Below are positions 16,707 through 24,817 of a stretch of DNA of 64,000 nucleotides, piece after piece. The position numbers and the translations under genes are program-made. The notes under the pieces are model-generated. The model saw only the letters and a list, made by a program, of their open reading frames with translations, made no database searches and was not told where the DNA came from. Within the stretch, counting starts at the first letter, position 1; each line of letters starts with the position of its first letter. The stretch is taken from positions 1,364,001 to 1,428,000 of the forward strand of contig CBDATO010000003.1 in assembly GCA_965199805.1 (NCBI GenBank), in the 5' to 3' direction. Origin of the DNA: DATAZK01 sp965199805 (GTDB taxonomy: Bacteria > Actinomycetota > Actinomycetes > Frankiales > Frankiaceae).

Positions 16707-16712
16707 TAGGCT
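16707..16712 (+). promoter_or_regulatory. Leaderless-type -10 box TAGGCT
   Basis: TAGGCT lies six bases before the GTG at 16719, which has no ribosome site. This fits the TAnnnT-N6/7-start arrangement of leaderless actinobacterial mRNAs. The same hexamer sits six or seven bases before the starts at 50407 (minus strand) and 56299. Confidence 0.5.
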
Positions 16713-16718
16713 TGGCTG

Positions 16719-17306
16719 GTGCCTGCGGCCGATTCCTCCGAGCTCGCCGAGGTCGGCCGCACGATCCGACGGCTGCGCCAGGAGGGCGGCTGGTCGATGT
16801 CGGCGCTCGCCGAGCGGGCCGGGCTGTCGCAGCCCTTCATCAGCCAGCTCGAGAGCGGCGCCCACGCACCGAGCCTGCAGACGCTCTACCGGGTGGCGGC
16901 GGCGCTCAACGTGGCGCCCGGTGACCTGTTCGCCGGGTCGCGGCCGCTGCGGGGCTGGGTGCGGCACGAGCCGTCGCAGATCGTGTCGAGCGAGGCGGCG
17001 CACGCCCCGATGACCACCGTCCTGGTGCCCGGCGGCGGCGAGTCGCAGCTGGAGGCGTACGAGTGGGACATCCGGCCCGGTGACGCCGACCAGCAGTGGT
17101 GGCAGCACGACGGAGAAGACCTGATCTACGTGATCAGCGGGACGATCCAGGTCGAGATGGAAGGCACCGCCCCGCTCCTGCTGCGGGCCCGCGAGTCGGC
17201 GCACCTCGTCGACACCAACCGCCCGCACCGCTGGGTCTCGCTGCCGGACGAGCCGGCCCGCCTGCTGCTCGTCGTCACCAACCCGCACGCGAGGGCGACC
17301 CGATGA
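16719..17306 (+). CDS. XRE-cupin transcriptional regulator
   Basis: 195 residues. N-terminal helix-turn-helix (VGRTIRRLRQEGG, LAERAGLSQPFISQLESG, SLQTLYRVAAALN) and C-terminal cupin (WWQHDGEDLIYVISGTIQ, DTNRPHRW). Such proteins sense a small ligand, or a metal, in the cupin and usually regulate neighbouring catabolic or transport genes. It is translationally coupled to the adenosine-deaminase-like gene (ATGA) and is upstream of the dioxygenase/transport operon. A second XRE-cupin closes the region at 27025-27630. Confidence 0.9.
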   Translation: MPAADSSELAEVGRTIRRLRQEGGWSMSALAERAGLSQPFISQLESGAHAPSLQTLYRVAAALNVAPGDLFAGSRPLRGWVRHEPSQIVSSEAAHAPMTTVLVPGGGESQLEAYEWDIRPGDADQQWWQHDGEDLIYVISGTIQVEMEGTAPLLLRARESAHLVDTNRPHRWVSLPDEPARLLLVVTNPHARATR

Positions 17307-18334
17307 GCCCGGAGGAACTGGAGCGTTCGCTGGAGTTCGCCCGCCGGATGCCGAAGATCAGCCTGCACTTCCACCTCACCGGCGGCATCGCGGCGACGAC
17401 GGTGGCCGACCTGGCCGGCAAGTACGACGTGCCGCTGCCCCGCGGCCGCACCGCCGCCGACCTGTACGAGGTGGCCGCGTACGCCGACCTCGGCTACTTC
17501 CTCGAGGTGTATGACGTGGTCGGCTCGGTGGTGCGGGACGCCGCCGACTTCCACCGGGTCACGTACGAGGGGCTCGCCACCGGTGCCGCGCTGGGCGTCG
17601 TGCACCGCGAGATGTTCATCAGCCCGTCGAGCCATGCGGGCGTCGACTACGGCACGATGCTCGACGGCGTCTGCGCCGGCATCCGTGACGCGCAGGCCGA
17701 CCACGGCATCACCTGCCTGCTCGTCCCGGCCGTCAACCGCGAGCGCTCCGCTCGGGAGGCCGTGGAGCTCGTCGAGACGGTGATCGCCCACCGCCGCGAC
17801 GAGGTGGTCGGCATCGGGATGGACTACGAGGAGCGGCTCGGCCCGCCCGAGCGCTTCGCGGAGGCGTACGCCCTCGCCGGCCGCGCGGGACTGCGGCGCA
17901 CCGTGCACTCCGAGACCGGTCCCCCGTCGCACATCACCACCGCACTCGACGTGCTCGGCTGCAGCCGCATCGACCACGGCTACCACGTGACCACCGACGA
18001 CGCCGTGACCCGGCGCTGCCGTGACGAGGGCATCGCCTTCACGTGCACGCCGGTCTCGTCCGACATCGGCGGCTACTCCGGCAGCGGTGACGGCACCCAC
18101 CTGACGATCCGGGCGATGGTCGACGCCGGCCTCGCGGTGACGATCGACTCCGACGACCCGCCGATGTTCGGCACCGACGCCGTGAACGACTACCAGGCCC
18201 TGGTGCGGGCGCTCGGCTACGGGCCCGAGCAGCTCAGCCGCTTCAGCCGCACGGCGGTGCAGGCCAGCTGGCTGGACGAGACCGACCGCGCCCGGCTCTC
18301 GGCGCGCGTCGAGGACGGTCTCGCCCGGGCCTGA
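17303..18334 (+). CDS. Adenosine deaminase-family protein
   Basis: 343 residues. Metal and catalytic motifs of the family: HFHLTGG (HxHLxG) near residue 24, HSETGPP where classical enzymes have HAGE, RIDHGYH, and SDDPPMF near residue 290 with the zinc-binding Asp. Expected chemistry is hydrolytic deamination of a purine nucleoside or related N-heterocycle. The change of HAGE to HSET still keeps the His and the Glu but may indicate a non-adenosine substrate, as in adenine or other aminopurine deaminases. Start overlaps the regulator's stop. Confidence 0.85.
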   Translation: MSPEELERSLEFARRMPKISLHFHLTGGIAATTVADLAGKYDVPLPRGRTAADLYEVAAYADLGYFLEVYDVVGSVVRDAADFHRVTYEGLATGAALGVVHREMFISPSSHAGVDYGTMLDGVCAGIRDAQADHGITCLLVPAVNRERSAREAVELVETVIAHRRDEVVGIGMDYEERLGPPERFAEAYALAGRAGLRRTVHSETGPPSHITTALDVLGCSRIDHGYHVTTDDAVTRRCRDEGIAFTCTPVSSDIGGYSGSGDGTHLTIRAMVDAGLAVTIDSDDPPMFGTDAVNDYQALVRALGYGPEQLSRFSRTAVQASWLDETDRARLSARVEDGLARA

Positions 18335-18390
18335 CCGGGCTTTACCCGTTCGTCATCTGGGCGGCACCGATCCGGAACGCCGGCACGCGA

Positions 18391-18409
18391 CTATTGGCCT
18401 GACCAATAG
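18391..18409. promoter_or_regulatory. Perfect inverted repeat upstream of the dioxygenase operon
   Basis: CTATTGG (18391-18397) and CCAATAG (18403-18409) are exact reverse complements with a five-base spacer. The repeat sits 21 bases before the GTG of the first dioxygenase gene. Size and position fit an operator for a dimeric repressor, for example GntR-like (TTGG-N5-CCAA) or one of the XRE-cupin proteins. The regulator is inferred. Confidence 0.6.
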
Positions 18410-18430
18410 CTCTCTGCCGCGAGGACTGCC

Positions 18431-19462
18431 GTGCCCGTCGTTCCGTCCCTGGACATCAGCCCGCTGCTCGACGGCTCACCCGATGAGATCGCCCGCTGCG
18501 CCACCGCCATCGACGCGGCCGGCCGCGAGACGGGCTTCCTGTCCGTCACCGGCCACGGGGTCCCCGCGGCGCTGACGCAGCAGATGCTCGACAGCTGCAC
18601 GGCCCTGTTCGACCTGCCGGCCACCACCAAGCAGCGCTACGTCGTCGCCGACCGGGCCGCCAACCGGGGCTACTCCGGGCCGGGGAGCGAGGCACTCGCG
18701 TACTCGATCGGCAAGCAGACGCCGCCCGACCTGTTCGAGGCGTTCAACGTCGGCTGGGAGTTCGAGGCGGTGCAGCGGGCGGAGCTCGCGGACGGCGGGA
18801 TGCCGTTCTTCGCCGCCAACGTCTGGCCGTCGGACGCCGAGGTGCCGGACCTGCGCGCCACCTGGCTCGCGTACTGGGACGCGATGCACGAGCTCGGCCG
18901 GGTGCTGCTGCAGGGCTGCGCGCTGGCACTGGGCCTCGATCGCACCTGGTTCGAGCCGTTCGTCACCAGTACGGCGTCGGTCATGCGCGCGATCAACTAC
19001 GAGCGCTTCCCCGGCTCGCCCGACCCGCTGCCGGAGCAGATGCGGATGGGCGCGCACACCGATTACGGCAGCCTGACGATCCTGCTCGCCGACCCGGTGC
19101 CCGGGCTGCAGATCCGGCGCGGCGGCGAGTGGCACGACGTCGTCCCCGAGCCCGGCAGCTTCCTGGTCAACATCGGTGACCTGCTCGCCGAGTGGACCAA
19201 CGACCGCTGGCACTCCACGTTGCACCGCGTCGTCCCGCCGCCGCGCGGCGCCGACGGCCGGGTGCGCCGGCGCTCCGTCGCCTGGTTCCAGCAGCCCGAC
19301 CCCGACGCCGTCATCGAGGTGCTGCCGTCGATGGTCTCCGCCGACTCCCCCGCCCGCTACCCCGCCGTCACCTCGGGAGCTCACCTGATGGCCAAGCTCA
19401 TGGGCCCGCGTACGGGCCGCGCGTCCGAGGTCGACACCGTCTTCACCGGAGCTGCGCGATGA
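18431..19462 (+). CDS. 2-oxoglutarate/Fe(II) dioxygenase, isopenicillin N synthase family (1)
   Basis: 343 residues. N-terminal DIOX_N region (TGFLSVTGHGVP) and jelly-roll core. Iron ligands are AHTDYGSLT (HxD) near residue 212 and the distal His in HSTLHRV; the Arg for 2-oxoglutarate is in RRRSVAWF. Expected reaction: hydroxylation, or oxidative demethylation or cleavage, with decarboxylation of 2-oxoglutarate. GTG start. First gene of a compact plus-strand operon with a second dioxygenase, binding protein, permease and Rieske oxygenase. Confidence 0.88.
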   Translation: MPVVPSLDISPLLDGSPDEIARCATAIDAAGRETGFLSVTGHGVPAALTQQMLDSCTALFDLPATTKQRYVVADRAANRGYSGPGSEALAYSIGKQTPPDLFEAFNVGWEFEAVQRAELADGGMPFFAANVWPSDAEVPDLRATWLAYWDAMHELGRVLLQGCALALGLDRTWFEPFVTSTASVMRAINYERFPGSPDPLPEQMRMGAHTDYGSLTILLADPVPGLQIRRGGEWHDVVPEPGSFLVNIGDLLAEWTNDRWHSTLHRVVPPPRGADGRVRRRSVAWFQQPDPDAVIEVLPSMVSADSPARYPAVTSGAHLMAKLMGPRTGRASEVDTVFTGAAR

Positions 19463-20463
19463 CACCAGCCATCCCGCTCATCGAGCTGCCGGGCGAGGCC
19501 GACCTGGCAGCCGGCCGGGTCGACCCGGCGCTGCTCGCCGACCTCGACTCCGCCCTGCAGACGTCCGGCTTCCTGCTGCTGTCCGGTCACGGCATCCCGC
19601 AGGCGCTGGCGGACGGCCTGCGTGCCCAGGCGCTGACCTTCTTCCGCGCGCCGGCCGAGGCCAAGCAACCGCTCCGGGCCCCCGTGGGCGGTCGCGGCTG
19701 GATCGCGTACGGCGACGAGGCCAACGCCGGGGCCGAGGGCATCGAGACGCCGCCGGACCGCAAGGAGTCGTACACGATCGGCGCGCAGACCCCGACCGGC
19801 GACCCGGCGCTCGACGCCGTCTGGTTCCCGCCGAACGTCTACCCGTCGGCGCTGCCGGAGCTGCAGGCCGACGCCGAGCGCTGGACCGGTCTCGCCAAGG
19901 CGGCCGCCGACCGGCTGCTCGCCCTGATGGCCCTCGCCCTGGGTGAGCCCGCCGACCTCTTCACCCGCCACACCGACCGGTCGTCGTGGGGGCTGAACCT
20001 CAACTGGTATCCGGCGCTCGAGGCCGGGCACCCGAGCCTGCCCGGGCAGTACCGCATCGGCGCCCACACCGACTTCGGCACCGTCACGCTGCTGGACCGC
20101 CAGACCGGCCGCGGCGGGCTGCAGGTCGACCTGCCCGGCACCGGCTGGGTCGACGTGCCGTACGTGCCCGGCGCGCTGACCATCAACGTCGGCGACCTGC
20201 TCGCCCGCTGGACCGGCGACCGCTGGCGCTCCACCCGGCACCGGGTGCTCATGCCGCCGTCCGAGGTGCCCACCGAGGAGCTGGTCTCGCTCGTCTTCTT
20301 CTACGAGACCAACGTCGGCACCCACGTCGAGACGCTGCCGCCGCCGCTGTCCACCCGGCAGTACCCACCGGTCTCCTCGCACGACTTCCTCGCCGACAAG
20401 ATGGCCGCCATCACGGTGCCGACCGCCACCCCCGCCCCGCCCACTCCCGCAGGAGCATCGTGA
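19459..20463 (+). CDS. 2-oxoglutarate/Fe(II) dioxygenase, isopenicillin N synthase family (2)
   Basis: 334 residues. Paralogue of the preceding gene with the same elements: SGFLLLSGHGIP, iron-binding AHTDFGTVTLL, distal His in RSTRHRV and a long C-terminal segment. It overlaps the first dioxygenase by ATGA, so the two are made together and may act in sequence or on two positions of one molecule. The C-terminus (TVPTATPAPPTPAGAS) looks disordered. Confidence 0.88.
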   Translation: MTPAIPLIELPGEADLAAGRVDPALLADLDSALQTSGFLLLSGHGIPQALADGLRAQALTFFRAPAEAKQPLRAPVGGRGWIAYGDEANAGAEGIETPPDRKESYTIGAQTPTGDPALDAVWFPPNVYPSALPELQADAERWTGLAKAAADRLLALMALALGEPADLFTRHTDRSSWGLNLNWYPALEAGHPSLPGQYRIGAHTDFGTVTLLDRQTGRGGLQVDLPGTGWVDVPYVPGALTINVGDLLARWTGDRWRSTRHRVLMPPSEVPTEELVSLVFFYETNVGTHVETLPPPLSTRQYPPVSSHDFLADKMAAITVPTATPAPPTPAGAS

Positions 20464-21581
20464 TCACCACCCCGAAGTACGACCAGCTGCTCGGCCGCCC
20501 CCTGAACCGGCGGGGCTTCCTGCTCGGCGGTGCCGCAGCCACGACGATGGGCCTGCTCGCCGCCTGCGGCAGCAGCTCCAAGAGCTCGACCTCCGGCGGC
20601 ACCAGCACGTCCGCCAGTGCGGGCGGCAAGGCCGACTACGGCACGCTCACCGTCCAGCTCGACTGGCTGCACGACGTCGAGTTCGGCGGCGACTACCTCG
20701 CCCAGAAGCGCGGCTACGCCCAGGCCGAAGGCTTCAGCGGCGGCATCAAGATCACTGCCGGCGGCCCCAGCATCAGCTCGGAGCCGGCCATCACCTCCGG
20801 CAAGGCGTTCCTCGGCTACTCCGTCCCGAGCCTCGTGGCGCAGGCCAACGCCGGCGGCGCCAAGGTGAAGGTCATCGGCGCGACGCTGAAGAAGAACCCG
20901 TACGTCGTCATGTCGTCCGGCAAGTCGCCGATCACCGACCCGGCCGGGCTGGTCGGCAAGAAGGTCGCCGTCGACACGCAGAACGCGGTGGTGCTCAAGT
21001 CGTTCCTGGTCACGAACAAGATCGACCCGTCGAAGGTCACCACGGTGCCGGCCAACTTCGACCCGACGCTGCTGTCCTCCGGCCAGGTCGACGCGTACGT
21101 CGCCTACTTCAACTCCGAGCCGATCACCCTCGCGCTGTCCGGCTTCGACGTGCACGTCATGGAGTTCGAGGAGTTCAACTCCCCCGGCATCGGCGACATC
21201 TACATCGTCAAGAGCTCCTCCATCGAGGACGAGCGCGACAAGGTCAAGGCCGCACTGCGCGCCGTGACCAAGGGCTGGCAGGACTTCGTCCGCAAGAACG
21301 CGGACGCGGTGCCGCTGACCATCGAGTTCGCCGGCAAGGCCAGCACCGCGACGGCGGAGTTCTGGCAGAAGGAAGCCGACGTCACGCGCGACTACGTGCT
21401 GGCCGACGCCGACACCGACGGCGGGATCCTCGTCATGTCCGAGGCCCACCAGCAGAAGATCATCGACAGCCTCGCCGCCGGCGGCTTCAAGACCGACGCG
21501 GCCACCTTCTTCGACATGTCGCTGCTGCAGGAGATCTACAAGGAGAACACCGCCCTCGCCGAAGTCCCCACCCCCGCGTGA
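20460..21581 (+). CDS. ABC substrate-binding lipoprotein, NMT1/THI5-like
   Basis: 373 residues from a GTG overlapping the dioxygenase stop. The N-terminus carries a twin-arginine motif (NRRGFLLGG) and a lipobox (LAAC), then a Ser/Thr linker. The mature domain has the NMT1/THI5/SsuA layout: LTVQLDWLHDVEFGGDYLAQKRGY, KAFLGYSVPSLVAQANAG, DPAGLVGKKVAVDT and LLSSGQVDAYVAYF. Relatives bind pyrimidines, riboflavin or taurine-type ligands. Tat export is unusual for a binding protein. The partner permease follows directly. Confidence 0.9.
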   Translation: MITTPKYDQLLGRPLNRRGFLLGGAAATTMGLLAACGSSSKSSTSGGTSTSASAGGKADYGTLTVQLDWLHDVEFGGDYLAQKRGYAQAEGFSGGIKITAGGPSISSEPAITSGKAFLGYSVPSLVAQANAGGAKVKVIGATLKKNPYVVMSSGKSPITDPAGLVGKKVAVDTQNAVVLKSFLVTNKIDPSKVTTVPANFDPTLLSSGQVDAYVAYFNSEPITLALSGFDVHVMEFEEFNSPGIGDIYIVKSSSIEDERDKVKAALRAVTKGWQDFVRKNADAVPLTIEFAGKASTATAEFWQKEADVTRDYVLADADTDGGILVMSEAHQQKIIDSLAAGGFKTDAATFFDMSLLQEIYKENTALAEVPTPA

Positions 21582-23194
21582 CAGCGCTGTCGGTCGCGAC
21601 CACCGCGCGGCGGCGGGTCTCGCTGCGAGGGCTCGCGGGACACGCGCAGACGGTCGCCGCCGTCGTCGTCGTCCTCGTCGTCTGGCAGCTCTGGTCGTCG
21701 CTGGCGCACACCACAGTGCTGCCCTCACCCGGCGCGATCGTCGGCCGGATCCATGCCGACGGGCTGTCGACGTACCTCGACCCGCTGGTCACCACCTTGG
21801 GCGAGGCGGGGCTCGGATTCCTGATCGGGACGTCGATCGCCGTCCTGCTCGGCGCGCTCGCGGTGCGCTACCGCTACCTGCTGCCGCCGGTCACCCAGTT
21901 CGCGACCCTCACGTACACGGTGCCGTCCTTCGCGATCGGCGCGGTGCTGGTCACGATCCTGTCGACCACCGCCGTACGCGTCACCATCTCTGCGCTCTAC
22001 GTGGTCTTCACCACGGTGGTCGGCGTGGTGTCGGGGATGCAGAACGCCGATCGCACCAGCCTCGAGGTGGTCGACGTCGCGGGTGGTCGCGGGTGGCGTC
22101 AGCTGTGGGTCGTCCGGGTGCCGTCCAGCCTGCCGTCCGTCTTCGCCGCGCTGCAGATCGGGGCGCCGAGCGCCATCCTCGGCGCGGTCGTCGGTGAGTA
22201 CATCGGCGGCGACGGCGGCATCGGGGTGGCCATGGTCGGCTCCCAGCGCGGCAGCGCCGTCGAACGCACCTGGGGGCTCGCGCTCGTCGTCACGGCCGCC
22301 AGCCTGATCGCGTACCTGCTGATCGACCTGGCAGGCCGGCTCTGCACGCGCTGGTCGGCCGAGGCCGGTGCGGGAGCAATCCACCTTCCGGAGCAGCGGG
22401 TGCCCGGCGTCAGCCGGCGGGCGCTCACGGCGACCGGCCAGATCGTCATGGGGCTCGTCATCGCCCTCGGCGGCTGGTGGCTCGTGCTCAAGCTGCTCGC
22501 CGTCGACGCCTTCGTGGCCCGCACGCCGGTGCAGGTGTGGAACTACCTGACCGGGGCGGGTGCCGGCGCCGAGCGCAGCATCCTCTGGCGTGCGCTCGGC
22601 ACGACCCTCGGCCACACGCTGCTCGGCTTCGTCGCCGGCGTGGCGGGAGGCATCCTCGCCGCGTCGCTCTTCCGCCTGGTCCCGGTCGTGGAGCGCGGGC
22701 TGCTGCCGCTCGTCGTGCTCGCGCAGTCGGTGCCCATCGTTGCCTTCCTGCCGCTGGCGCTGCTCGTCTTCGGCCGCGGCGCGGGGGTCGCAACCGTCGT
22801 CTCCGGACTGATCGCCTTCTTCCCGACGCTGGTGAATGTCACGGCCGCACTGAAGACGACGCCGCGGCACGCGGTCGACCTGCTCACCGGCCTCGGTGCC
22901 CGACCGCTGCGGGTGCTGCTGACCGCCCGGCTGCCGTACGCGGCTCCGGCGATCTTCGCCAGCGTGCGCATCGCGGCACCGGTGGCCTTCACCGGCGCGC
23001 TACTCGTCGAGTGGCTGGCCCTCGGCAACGGCCTCGGCGGGCTGATGTCCACCGACAGCGCGTCCTACCAGTACGACGAGCTGTGGGCCGCCGTCGCGCT
23101 CGGCGCCGTCGCGTCGATCGCCGTCACGGCGCTCGCGAAATGGGCGCAGCGCACGATCGCCCGGCGCATGAGCCTTGCCGTCCCGGCCCTCTGA
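21578..23194 (+). CDS. ABC permease, two membrane domains fused in one chain
   Basis: 538 residues, twice the normal length. Residues 20-260 and 285-530 are each a six-helix BPD_transp_1 domain. Coupling-loop versions are EVVDVAGGRGWRQLWVVRVPSSLPSVFAALQ and, in the second half, DLLTGLGARPLRVLLTARLPYAAPAIFASVR. It should form the whole membrane channel for the binding lipoprotein upstream. The start overlaps that gene (GTGA). The operon contains no ATPase gene, nor does the rest of the window, so the ATPase must be elsewhere or shared. Confidence 0.9.
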   Translation: MTALSVATTARRRVSLRGLAGHAQTVAAVVVVLVVWQLWSSLAHTTVLPSPGAIVGRIHADGLSTYLDPLVTTLGEAGLGFLIGTSIAVLLGALAVRYRYLLPPVTQFATLTYTVPSFAIGAVLVTILSTTAVRVTISALYVVFTTVVGVVSGMQNADRTSLEVVDVAGGRGWRQLWVVRVPSSLPSVFAALQIGAPSAILGAVVGEYIGGDGGIGVAMVGSQRGSAVERTWGLALVVTAASLIAYLLIDLAGRLCTRWSAEAGAGAIHLPEQRVPGVSRRALTATGQIVMGLVIALGGWWLVLKLLAVDAFVARTPVQVWNYLTGAGAGAERSILWRALGTTLGHTLLGFVAGVAGGILAASLFRLVPVVERGLLPLVVLAQSVPIVAFLPLALLVFGRGAGVATVVSGLIAFFPTLVNVTAALKTTPRHAVDLLTGLGARPLRVLLTARLPYAAPAIFASVRIAAPVAFTGALLVEWLALGNGLGGLMSTDSASYQYDELWAAVALGAVASIAVTALAKWAQRTIARRMSLAVPAL

Positions 23195-23214
23195 CCTCTG
23201 CTGAAAGGACGCAC

Positions 23215-24198
23215 ATGGAGCTCGACCGACGGTTCGAGAACACCGAACCCGGCCTGGAGCGGTTCTGGCACCCGGTCGCCCGCAGCGACGAGGTCGGCGA
23301 CGAGCGCCCGCACGGGGTGTGGCTCGGCGGCCGGCCGTGGGTGCTCGCCCGGCTCGGCGGCGAGCTCACCGCGCTGCGCGACCTGTGCCCGCACCGGCTC
23401 GCGCCGCTGTCGGCCGGCGAGATCGTCGCCGGCACCCTGCAGTGCCCGTACCACGGCTTCCGCTTCGCGGCGGACGGCACCTGCGTCGAGATCCCGTCGC
23501 AGGGGCCGGGCGGCAACATCCCGCCCAAGGCGAACGCCACGCGCGCCTACGGGGTCGTCGAACGCTACGGGCTGGTCTGGCTGGCACCGCAGGAGCCGCT
23601 CCGGCCGCTGATCGACGTGCCGGAGTGGGACGACCCCGCGTTCACGTCCTGGCACCTGCCGCCGGTGCGCACGCACATCTCCGCCGGCCTGCTCATCGAC
23701 AACTTCGTCGACGCCGGACACTTCCCGTTCCTGCACAAGGCCACGTTCGGCGCGCAGGACACCGGCCGCCCGCAGCTCGAGTCCACCCGCGGCGACTGGC
23801 ACGTCACGGTGGTCAATCGCGGCCAACCCAACTCGGGCGCCAACTACGGCACCGCCGAGGCCCTGCAGACGTACGAGATCGCCGCGCCGTTCTCGCTGCG
23901 CATCGAGGTGCAGCTGGTGGGCGGGCCGATCAACACGTTCCTGTTCTTCGTCCAGCCCGAGAGCGCGACGTCCAGCCGGCTGTACTACGGGCAGTGCTAC
24001 AACGACGTGCAGCCGGGCACGCCGCTGCAGGACGAGGTGTCGGCGTTCAACGCCCGGGTGCTGGACGAGGACCTGAAGGTGCTCAACCACTACCCCGACC
24101 CGCGAATGCCGCTGGTGATGAGCCGCGAGCTGCACCTGAAGGCCGATCTCGGCACCGTCGAGTACCGGCGGATGGCCGCCGCGGTCGCGGCCCTCTGA
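23215..24198 (+). CDS. Rieske non-heme iron oxygenase, alpha-subunit type
   Basis: 327 residues; ATG with AAAGGA upstream. Rieske [2Fe-2S] ligands are CPHRLAPL and CPYHGFRF; the mononuclear iron site is NFVDAGHFPFLH near residue 165. Length and sequence fit the vanillate O-demethylase/aminopyrimidine-type group that removes methyl groups or hydroxylates with a separate reductase. No reductase is nearby. It is the last gene of the dioxygenase/transport operon, 20 bases after the permease, so it probably acts on the imported compound. Confidence 0.9.
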   Translation: MELDRRFENTEPGLERFWHPVARSDEVGDERPHGVWLGGRPWVLARLGGELTALRDLCPHRLAPLSAGEIVAGTLQCPYHGFRFAADGTCVEIPSQGPGGNIPPKANATRAYGVVERYGLVWLAPQEPLRPLIDVPEWDDPAFTSWHLPPVRTHISAGLLIDNFVDAGHFPFLHKATFGAQDTGRPQLESTRGDWHVTVVNRGQPNSGANYGTAEALQTYEIAAPFSLRIEVQLVGGPINTFLFFVQPESATSSRLYYGQCYNDVQPGTPLQDEVSAFNARVLDEDLKVLNHYPDPRMPLVMSRELHLKADLGTVEYRRMAAAVAAL

Positions 24199-24208
24199 GA
24201 GTCGCCGG

Positions 24209-24817
24209 TCAGTTGCGGGGCGGGTCCAGCCGGCGGTAGAGCTCGACCAGGTGCTCCTTGTACGAGGTGTCGCGCCCTTCGACCTCGGGGGAGATCCGGG
24301 TGCCGGTGACGAACCAGTCGTACATCCCGCGGCCCATCTCCTGCCCCCGCCGGGTGTGCACGCAGATCGCCTCGTGCGGGATCTCGGGCACCCGCTCCTC
24401 GTGCATGACCACCTGCATGATCTCGCCGATGGTCGGGTCCTTGAGTGCTGAGGCGAGGAAACCCGCGGCCTGGGCGGCGAACTCGACGCGCTCGTACGAG
24501 CCGACGTCGAAGCTTTGCGCACTCGCGCGCAAAGCAACGACCACGCAGATGGCGTTGGGGTCACCGAGCCCGATGTCCTCGGCGGCGATCACCGAGAGCC
24601 GCTCCCACATCATCTCCTCGTGGGCGGCGTCGGTACGCGCGAGCTCGAGCGCGGCGCGTACGGACTGTTCGAGGTGACCCTGCCGGACGTGCTTGTGCAG
24701 GGCGGAGCGGACCTCGTCGGTCGGCAGCCCGTGCCGCGTCGTGCGGCCGGCAAAGGGGTCGGCGGTGTGCTCGGGGATCGGGCGCTCGGCCCAGCCCTGC
24801 GCGCTCTCGCTGCTCAT
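24209..24817 (-). CDS. Stand-alone RarA/MgsA C-terminal-like protein
   Basis: 202 residues. The segment EEMMWERLSVIAAEDIGLGDPNAICVVVALRASAQ recalls the C-terminal helical domain of RarA/MgsA clamp-loader-like ATPases (RLxxxASEDIGxADP), but there are no Walker motifs and no AAA+ domain. The N-terminus has Arg/His-rich helices, and DPFAGRTTRHGLPTD. The likeness is from pattern memory and is not certain. It is coupled to the P450 stop (ATGA), an unexpected place for a DNA-metabolism domain, so it may have another function. Confidence 0.6.
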   Translation of the reverse strand: MSSESAQGWAERPIPEHTADPFAGRTTRHGLPTDEVRSALHKHVRQGHLEQSVRAALELARTDAAHEEMMWERLSVIAAEDIGLGDPNAICVVVALRASAQSFDVGSYERVEFAAQAAGFLASALKDPTIGEIMQVVMHEERVPEIPHEAICVHTRRGQEMGRGMYDWFVTGTRISPEVEGRDTSYKEHLVELYRRLDPPRN

